In this document: positions 28,244-32,352 of the stretch, piece after piece | Layout of the letters: every line of letters begins with the position of its first letter | Numbering within the stretch: position 1 is the first letter of the stretch | Assembly: GCA_016873225.1 (NCBI GenBank) | Contig: VGXS01000039.1 | Span: 1-32,352 of the forward strand | Length of the DNA: 32,352 bases | Direction of reading: 5' to 3' | Source of the DNA: Planctomycetota bacterium | GTDB taxonomy: Bacteria; Planctomycetota; Planctomycetia; Gemmatales; Gemmataceae | The notes under the pieces: model-generated | Told to the model about the DNA's origin: nothing | The model's database searches: none | The model's input: the letters and a program-made list of their open reading frames with translations, nothing else | Translations under genes and position numbers: made by a program

Positions 28244-29215
28244 TCACGGGTATGCCGGGACCGATCCGCTTGCCAGGAAAAGGCTGGTTTGAAGCATCCC
28301 GGATGCGACCGCCGCCGTGTGCCCGTCGCAATAAAGCGCGTTGAAAACGCCGTCGTGGCGCTGGTCGGGATAGTGCGTCCTGGGGTTGGTTGTGTCAGGG
28401 AAGGGCCATGGTGCCCTTGGATTGGCCGGCGTCGAGGCCTGGGTTGAATCGGCGCAACCGGGTGTCCTGCCATGGTCCTAGACAATCAGGATGTTGGATG
28501 TGCCGTTGCCGTTGGAAAGTTCCCCCAGGGTTTTTCCGTTGGGTCCGCTGCTGACATAGTTCATCCCGTAGCCGCACTGGAATGCCTGCCCGGTGGCAGG
28601 GTCGAATCCCGTCGGACATTTGAAGATGCGGATGCTCTGTTCGATATACGGCCAAAGGAGGCCGGCGGGATATCCGCCAGGTGAATAGGTGTTGTCGGCG
28701 TTGGGAACCCCTTGGGCCTTGGTGGTGGTGGATGGCGTTGGCCGGTTGTCGTAGGGTGCCCACCAAACCTCACCCGGCCCCGTCCAGATGGTGGCCGATG
28801 GGAGATTAAGACAATCGGCATCGTAAAGGCCCGATCTCGTGTCGCACCGGCGATAGCGCGGGAAGGCGCCCAGCGCGTCATGGTAATGATGGATCGCCAG
28901 TCCAATTTGGCTGAGGTTGTTCGAGCAGGCCATGCGCGCCGCCGCCGCCCGTACCTTCTGGACGGCCGGCGCCAGCAGGCCGGCCAACACCGCGATGATG
29001 GCGATCACCACGAGCAATTCGATGAGGGTGAAGGCGCGGCGATGAATCGTAAAACGGCCATTGGAAAAATTACGGCTGGAGATGTTGTTCGGGGCATTCA
29101 CAGTGCTTTGCCAGACCAAGCCACCTGAAGCCGGGATGATGAGCGGAACCATATTGGGACGACCGCGGCGTTCACCATCAGAAAGGATGAAATGATCAAT
29201 CGACCAGTTGATCAT
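28244..29215 (-). pseudogene. DUF1559 pseudopilin-like gene interrupted by one TAG
   Basis: A DUF1559 protein with prepilin-type helix [20 protein letters not shown] near residues 62-81, then [20 protein letters not shown]. The frame meets TAG at 28478-28480, after [12 protein letters not shown]. The same frame continues past the stop as DHGRTPGCADS, then HYPDQRHDGVFNALYCDGHT and MLQTSLFLASG, to TGA at 28244. That second part holds the family's conserved H-x-G-x-x-N-x-x-x-x-DG region. Trp (TGG) to stop (TAG) is one base. The ATG overlaps the stop of the upstream gene as ATGA (29212-29215), so the start is likely real, but the leader before the cleavage site (A61-F62) is unusually long. It is a new pseudogene, a sequencing error, or read through. 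Confidence 0.8.
28965..29026 (-). repeat. 62-bp block identical to 31103-31164
   Basis: This stretch codes the prepilin helix ([20 protein letters not shown]) of the DUF1559 copy at 28244 and is base-for-base the same as 31103-31164 in the truncated remnant. Identity stops abruptly on both sides. It is a candidate for recent gene conversion or recombination between copies. Confidence 0.7.
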
Positions 29216-29658
29216 TTCAGGTCGATTTGCAGGTCGTTACTCCCCGAGGACTTGACCTCGACCGAAAGATTCGTGGTGGAAGGATCGCCGTATTTCAGTG
29301 GTATCGGGGACTTGAAACCTCCGGGTGGTTCCGGTGCCAACACGCCAGGCGAGACTTCCTGGACGCCACTGACGGCCACGACCACCTTGTAGGTCCCCAC
29401 GGGCGCTCCATCCCCGTTGCCATAGGTGGAAACCTTGAATGTCCCGGCGGCGTCGGATGTCGCCCGGGCCGATACCTTTCCGTCGGCGGACTGGAAGTTG
29501 ATCGAAGCATTGGGCACTGGCTTGCCTTGGTATTTCAGCATGCCGGTGACCGGAACGGTCGGTTCCTTCGGAAGGTCCTTATGGGATGAAGATCCCCCCG
29601 AGCAACCCGTCGATGCGATCAGCGCGAAAGCCAGTGGCGGAAAAAAGGGGTTTTTCAT
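29212..29658 (-). CDS. Small carboxypeptidase-regulatory-like lipoprotein
   Basis: A 148-residue lipoprotein. Signal [19 protein letters not shown] with lipobox S-T-G-C at 16-19 (Cys19 lipidated), then a Ser/Gly-rich linker. The mature part is a beta-sandwich-like domain of the carboxypeptidase regulatory type: [40 protein letters not shown] and [14 protein letters not shown], typical of lipoproteins found next to DUF1559 genes in planctomycetes. The stop codon overlaps the ATG of the DUF1559 gene at 29215 by four bases (ATGA), so the two are likely translated together. The upstream DUF1559 gene on the same strand ends at 29750. The function is unknown; it is presumably envelope-located and works with the pilin-like proteins. 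Confidence 0.85.
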   Translation of the reverse strand: MKNPFFPPLAFALIASTGCSGGSSSHKDLPKEPTVPVTGMLKYQGKPVPNASINFQSADGKVSARATSDAAGTFKVSTYGNGDGAPVGTYKVVVAVSGVQEVSPGVLAPEPPGGFKSPIPLKYGDPSTTNLSVEVKSSGSNDLQIDLK

Positions 29659-29749
29659 GGATTCGGATTCCTGAGGTGGGGATGCGAATGGAAGAGGGGA
29701 ACCAAGGCGGATGCGACTATTTGGGCCGATGACGATGACGAGGCTTTAT

Positions 29750-30811
29750 TCAATTCGAAACGGGTTCACCGCTGGCGCGCGTGCCAAGGGCGCCAAGGAC
29801 ACCGAATGGACTGGGGCCAGTCAATCCTGTCGCCGTGGCGCTCAGATTGCCAACGCTGATGCTGTCGGTGATGAACCTGACCGAACCATCGCCCATGGTC
29901 ACATTGACTCCACCGGAGTGCTTGCTGCTGGCGGGATAAAGACCGTTTTGGGCATCGTGGTTGTTCCATGCGCACGATGGCGAATTGGGAGGGGCGTTGG
30001 TGGTGAATCCACCGAACCCCATGCCGCCGTCGGGCCACCTGATTCCCGACCAAGGGCCGATGTTTGTCGGAGTGCCATTCCACTGCCGCGTGGAAAAATT
30101 GAATTGTGAAAGACACTGTTGCGGAGTCGTGAACCACCCTCCTGGCCGGGCGAGGGTTCGCGTTATCTGGACATTGCTGTTGCCGCGAAGCCTTTCACCC
30201 ATCGCGATGGTGTTGCTGGTGCCGTCGGTGATGTCCGCGATTCGCAAACCTTTTGAGTTTTGCGTGCCGTCGATGCCCCTTCCGAACATCCCCCGGCCAG
30301 CGTTGTTCGAGGTATGCAAGTCGATCGAATCTCCGCCGCAAAACATGTAGCTGGTGTGTTTGATGGTACTGGCAGAGTCGTTGATGTCCGAGGGACATAG
30401 GAAAGTCTTGATGCTTCTGGTCCACGGCGTGTAGTTGCCATCCCATGGATGCGGCCCGCCCGGAGGGTATGTGGTTGCGCCTACCGTGAGGCTGCCCATG
30501 ATTTGCCTGAAAATCGAGTCCTGTTCGATGAAGGGCAGTAGTTCGATGAGTCCGCTCTTCCGGTCTCTGTAGCTGGGATCAGGATACCTTCCCTCGCGCA
30601 CGGGAAAGAATCCCTTGGAATCATGATGTGTTTGAATTGCGATCGAAAGTTGCTTGAGGTTGTTTGTGCAAGTCATGCGATTGGCTGCTTCGCGCACCTT
30701 TTGCACGGCGGGAACCAGAAGGCCGATGAGCACGGCGATAATGGCGATAACCACAAGAAGTTCGATGAGGGTGAAGGCATGACGCCTTTCTTTAGACTGG
30801 GGAGGGATCAT
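29750..30811 (-). CDS. DUF1559 pseudopilin-like protein
   Basis: A 353-residue protein. Short leader MIPPQSKERRHA, then the type IV prepilin/pseudopilin helix [20 protein letters not shown] with a probable cleavage site between A12 and F13 (the family usually has Gly or Ala at -1 and Glu at +5, both seen). This is followed by [20 protein letters not shown], the usual DUF1559 start. Mid-protein features include SIKTFLCPSDINDSASTIKH and SNTIAMGERLRG. Near the C-terminus are the conserved HSGGVNVTMGDGSVRFI. These proteins are abundant in planctomycetes, thought to be exported by a type II/IV pilus-like system and surface-bound. The region upstream (30812-31100) is AT-rich and holds a possible promoter. 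The gene precedes the small lipoprotein gene by 91 bp. Confidence 0.94.
   Translation of the reverse strand: MIPPQSKERRHAFTLIELLVVIAIIAVLIGLLVPAVQKVREAANRMTCTNNLKQLSIAIQTHHDSKGFFPVREGRYPDPSYRDRKSGLIELLPFIEQDSIFRQIMGSLTVGATTYPPGGPHPWDGNYTPWTRSIKTFLCPSDINDSASTIKHTSYMFCGGDSIDLHTSNNAGRGMFGRGIDGTQNSKGLRIADITDGTSNTIAMGERLRGNSNVQITRTLARPGGWFTTPQQCLSQFNFSTRQWNGTPTNIGPWSGIRWPDGGMGFGGFTTNAPPNSPSCAWNNHDAQNGLYPASSKHSGGVNVTMGDGSVRFITDSISVGNLSATATGLTGPSPFGVLGALGTRASGEPVSN
30687..30748 (-). repeat. 62-bp block identical to 32217-32278
   Basis: It codes the start of the DUF1559 protein at 29750-30811 (helix to VREAAN) and is base-identical to 32217-32278 in the DUF1559 gene at 31460-32329. Neighbouring bases differ (T/C at the left, A/G at the right). 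It suggests gene conversion or strong constraint at nucleotide level. Confidence 0.7.
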
Positions 30812-30880
30812 GAAATAGTCTCGGCGGGGGATGTGATAGTAAAATGAGACAATGATTGCCGAAACGGCATATCATGCTTT

Positions 30881-30910
30881 TGTATATCACTACCATTCGA
30901 TGAAAGCCAA
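30881..30910 (-). promoter_or_regulatory. Possible sigma70-type promoter before the DUF1559 gene at 30811
   Basis: On the minus strand, TTGGCT (30905-30910) and TATACA (30881-30886) are separated by 18 bases, in an AT-rich gap 70-100 bp before the ATG. The match to TTGACA/TATAAT is partial. No operator-like repeat was seen. Confidence 0.25.
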
Positions 30911-31050
30911 ACAATTTATTACGATTTCTTAAGGATGCTGGACTAATCGACCTGCTCACCGGGTTTTACCACTGATTGTTGCCACTTTTGATCCGTTACG
31001 GCTTGAATGGTTATCAGGAAATACCCTTAAAGGCGACGAATCCTTTGTGG

Positions 31051-31272
31051 TTAAGTATGGGTGTAGTTCCGCCTTCGTTTATTCCAACAGTTTTGGCGCA
31101 CCGCCGGCGCCAGCAGGCCGGCCAACACCGCGATGATGGCGATCACCACGAGCAATTCGATGAGAGTGAAGAAGCGCGCCCTCCTCGAATGGTCTCCAGC
31201 CACCTTTGCGGGTTTGGCACAACCTATGTTGGCGAAACACCTGGAAACTGGTGGCCTGCCGCAACCCGGCAC
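31051..31272 (-). pseudogene. Truncated DUF1559 gene remnant
   Basis: A 73-codon frame holds the prepilin helix [20 protein letters not shown], but instead of the usual [17 protein letters not shown] it reads APAVRQNCWNKRRRNYTHT and stops. The leader is long and not a good signal, and the frame starts at GTG directly after the stop of the small lipoprotein gene. The 62 bases 31103-31164 are identical to the DUF1559 copy at 28965-29026. It looks like the 5' fragment of a DUF1559 gene left by recombination. It is unlikely to make a working protein. Confidence 0.65.
31103..31164 (-). repeat. 62-bp block identical to 28965-29026
   Basis: The partner of the block in the DUF1559 copy at 28244-29215. 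It is identical over 62 bases coding the prepilin helix and is followed by unrelated sequence on the left (ttattccaacagttttggcg). Confidence 0.7.
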
Positions 31273-31449
31273 CTATCGGCCGGCCTTTTTCTTGGGGTTC
31301 GCGCTTTTCTCGCCCTGCGCGGCGTTCTTTTGGAGTTCCTCGAGTTTGCGGAGCGATTCGGGGTCGGTGGCGGGGGGCTTGGCCGTTTCGCCGCACCCAA
31401 GAACGAAAACCACCACCGGGGCGGCCCAAGACACAATACGCACCTTCAT
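31273..31449 (-). CDS. Small lipoprotein (58 aa)
   Basis: A 58-residue protein starting MKVRIVSWAAPVVVFVLGCG with a lipobox V-L-G-C (Cys19), followed by a charged tail (PATDPESLRKLEELQKNAAQ and a Lys/Pro-rich end KKKAGR). Such tiny lipoproteins with a Glu/Lys-rich tail often lie downstream of DUF1559 genes in planctomycetes. It starts 10 bp after the stop of the DUF1559 gene at 31460, so the two are co-transcribed. An earlier in-frame ATG at 31485 overlaps that gene and lacks a signal, so I chose 31449. Confidence 0.75.
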   Translation of the reverse strand: MKVRIVSWAAPVVVFVLGCGETAKPPATDPESLRKLEELQKNAAQGEKSANPKKKAGR

Positions 31450-31459
31450 GGATGTCCTT

Positions 31460-32329
31460 TCAATCCAGGTTGACCGTTCCACCATCAGCCCTATGGCACA
31501 ACCGCATGAAGACGACGGGGTCGATGCTGTACTTCACCATCCTGACGGATCCATCTCCCAAAACGACATTGAGTCCGCCGGAATGGGCGGACCCGAACCG
31601 GTAGTTCTCGTCGTCGGGAACGGTGGGATCATTGAAGTCCTGGGCGGGCCCCCACCAACTGGCGCCGTTGGCGCGGCAACCCCTCAAGATGTCGCCGTCA
31701 ATTCCCGGCCCGGCCCATGACTCATTGTTGGCACAGCAGGTCTTGCCGGGATTGTTGATCTTCTCGCCCACGAACATCGTGTTCGACAGGCCGTCGATGA
31801 CGGCGGAAAGCCTCAGCACGCCCGGTTGCAACGCGGTGCTTGTTCCGTTTCGGCTCAGGACGATCGGTCCATTGCATGAAGTGCCGGGGTTGGCATTCGG
31901 ATTGGTTCCCCCGTTGCCCGCGTAATCACTCATGGCACTTCCGCTGACCACCCGTGGCCCGCTGCGCGTGGGGCACCCGAAGGTTTTCACGGGCGTGGCG
32001 CGCATGATGACGATGTTTGGCTCCCTCTGCAGGGCCTCCTGTTCAATGAATGGGAGAATTTCATACGCCCAGCCGAAATCGAGGCGGTTGACGGCGGGAT
32101 TGTTCCCCACTCCCCCATCGCTGCCCGCCGTTGGCAGAAAGCCGGTGACATCGTGATAGGACTGGAAGGCGATCCCAATCTGCTTGAGGTTGTTGGAGCA
32201 GCTCATCCGGTTGGCCGCTTCGCGCACCTTTTGCACGGCGGGAACCAGAAGGCCGATGAGCACGGCGATAATGGCGATGACCACAAGAAGTTCAATCAGG
32301 GTGAATCCCTGTCGGGCATGGCGTGACAT
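31460..32329 (-). CDS. DUF1559 pseudopilin-like protein
   Basis: A 289-residue protein with leader MSRHARQG and prepilin helix [20 protein letters not shown]. Cleavage is after G8, the classic site with Glu at +5. It is followed by [20 protein letters not shown]. Further landmarks are [41 protein letters not shown], and near the end [20 protein letters not shown], the family's conserved C-terminal motif. The N-terminal coding block 32217-32278 is identical to 30687-30748. The gene starts 23 bases from the window edge; its upstream region is cut off. It is followed by the 58-residue lipoprotein gene on the same strand. Confidence 0.94.
   Translation of the reverse strand: MSRHARQGFTLIELLVVIAIIAVLIGLLVPAVQKVREAANRMSCSNNLKQIGIAFQSYHDVTGFLPTAGSDGGVGNNPAVNRLDFGWAYEILPFIEQEALQREPNIVIMRATPVKTFGCPTRSGPRVVSGSAMSDYAGNGGTNPNANPGTSCNGPIVLSRNGTSTALQPGVLRLSAVIDGLSNTMFVGEKINNPGKTCCANNESWAGPGIDGDILRGCRANGASWWGPAQDFNDPTVPDDENYRFGSAHSGGLNVVLGDGSVRMVKYSIDPVVFMRLCHRADGGTVNLD
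32217..32278 (-). repeat. 62-bp block identical to 30687-30748
   Basis: The partner of the block in the DUF1559 gene at 29750-30811. Identical over 62 bases and flanked by mismatches; it codes the end of the helix and the VQKVREAAN segment. Confidence 0.7.
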
Positions 32330-32352
32330 GATGTGTGACTCACGCAGGACTA

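Overview
The window looks like chromosome of a planctomycete. The evidence is the set of families: a heme-binding PSCyt/DUF1549/DUF1553 protein next to a DUF1501 protein, a second DUF1501 protein, several DUF1559 proteins with prepilin-type N-termini, a very large cytochrome c/LamG/propeller protein, a ThuA-like protein, and many Tat or lipoprotein signals. Genes are GC-rich. Only a few intergenic patches (about 240-330, 27.36-28.13 kb, 30.84-30.95 kb) are AT-richer. A lineage near the Gemmatales or Isosphaerales is a guess. I see no tRNA, rRNA, CRISPR array, transposase, integrase or phage structural gene.

Layout. 1-5.3 kb: a partial minus-strand gene, a lipoprotein gene, a divergent DUF4239/bestrophin-like membrane protein, a frameshifted gene remnant, then a tandem pair of LemA and a GIDE-LemA fusion. 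5.4-11.3 kb: a minus-strand operon of DUF1549/DUF1553 cytochrome, DUF1501 and a Tat-exported uncharacterised protein. 11.5-13.7 kb: a YdcZ-type small transporter convergent with a redoxin/cytochrome c/copper-monooxygenase-like fusion. 13.9-17.3 kb: an orphan BrxL-type AAA+ ATPase without a Lon domain, convergent with a three-gene set (serine hydrolase, 78-aa protein, MESH1-like HD hydrolase). 17.5-27.4 kb: DUF1501 plus a GDSL hydrolase, a 1306-aa multi-domain cytochrome protein, and an overlapping pair of a double amidohydrolase and a ThuA-like protein. 27.4-28.1 kb: a gene-free block of palindromic, partly tandem repeats, with a partial inverted copy at 5.4 kb. 28.2-32.3 kb: a cluster of DUF1559 pseudopilin-like genes with small lipoproteins, including one copy with an in-frame stop and one truncated remnant.

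How the genes fit together. Most predicted products are exported or envelope proteins typical of planctomycetes: periplasmic cytochrome-linked oxidation, hydrolysis of sugars, esters or amides, and pilin-like surface proteins. The parts least explained by this background are the palindromic repeat family, found in both long convergent gaps; the orphan BrxL-like ATPase beside a predicted alarmone hydrolase; the DUF1559 gene broken by one stop codon; and the frameshifted gene at 2.6-3.3 kb. I do not see a complete known defence system. The idea that 13.9-17.3 kb forms a functional unit is inference only.
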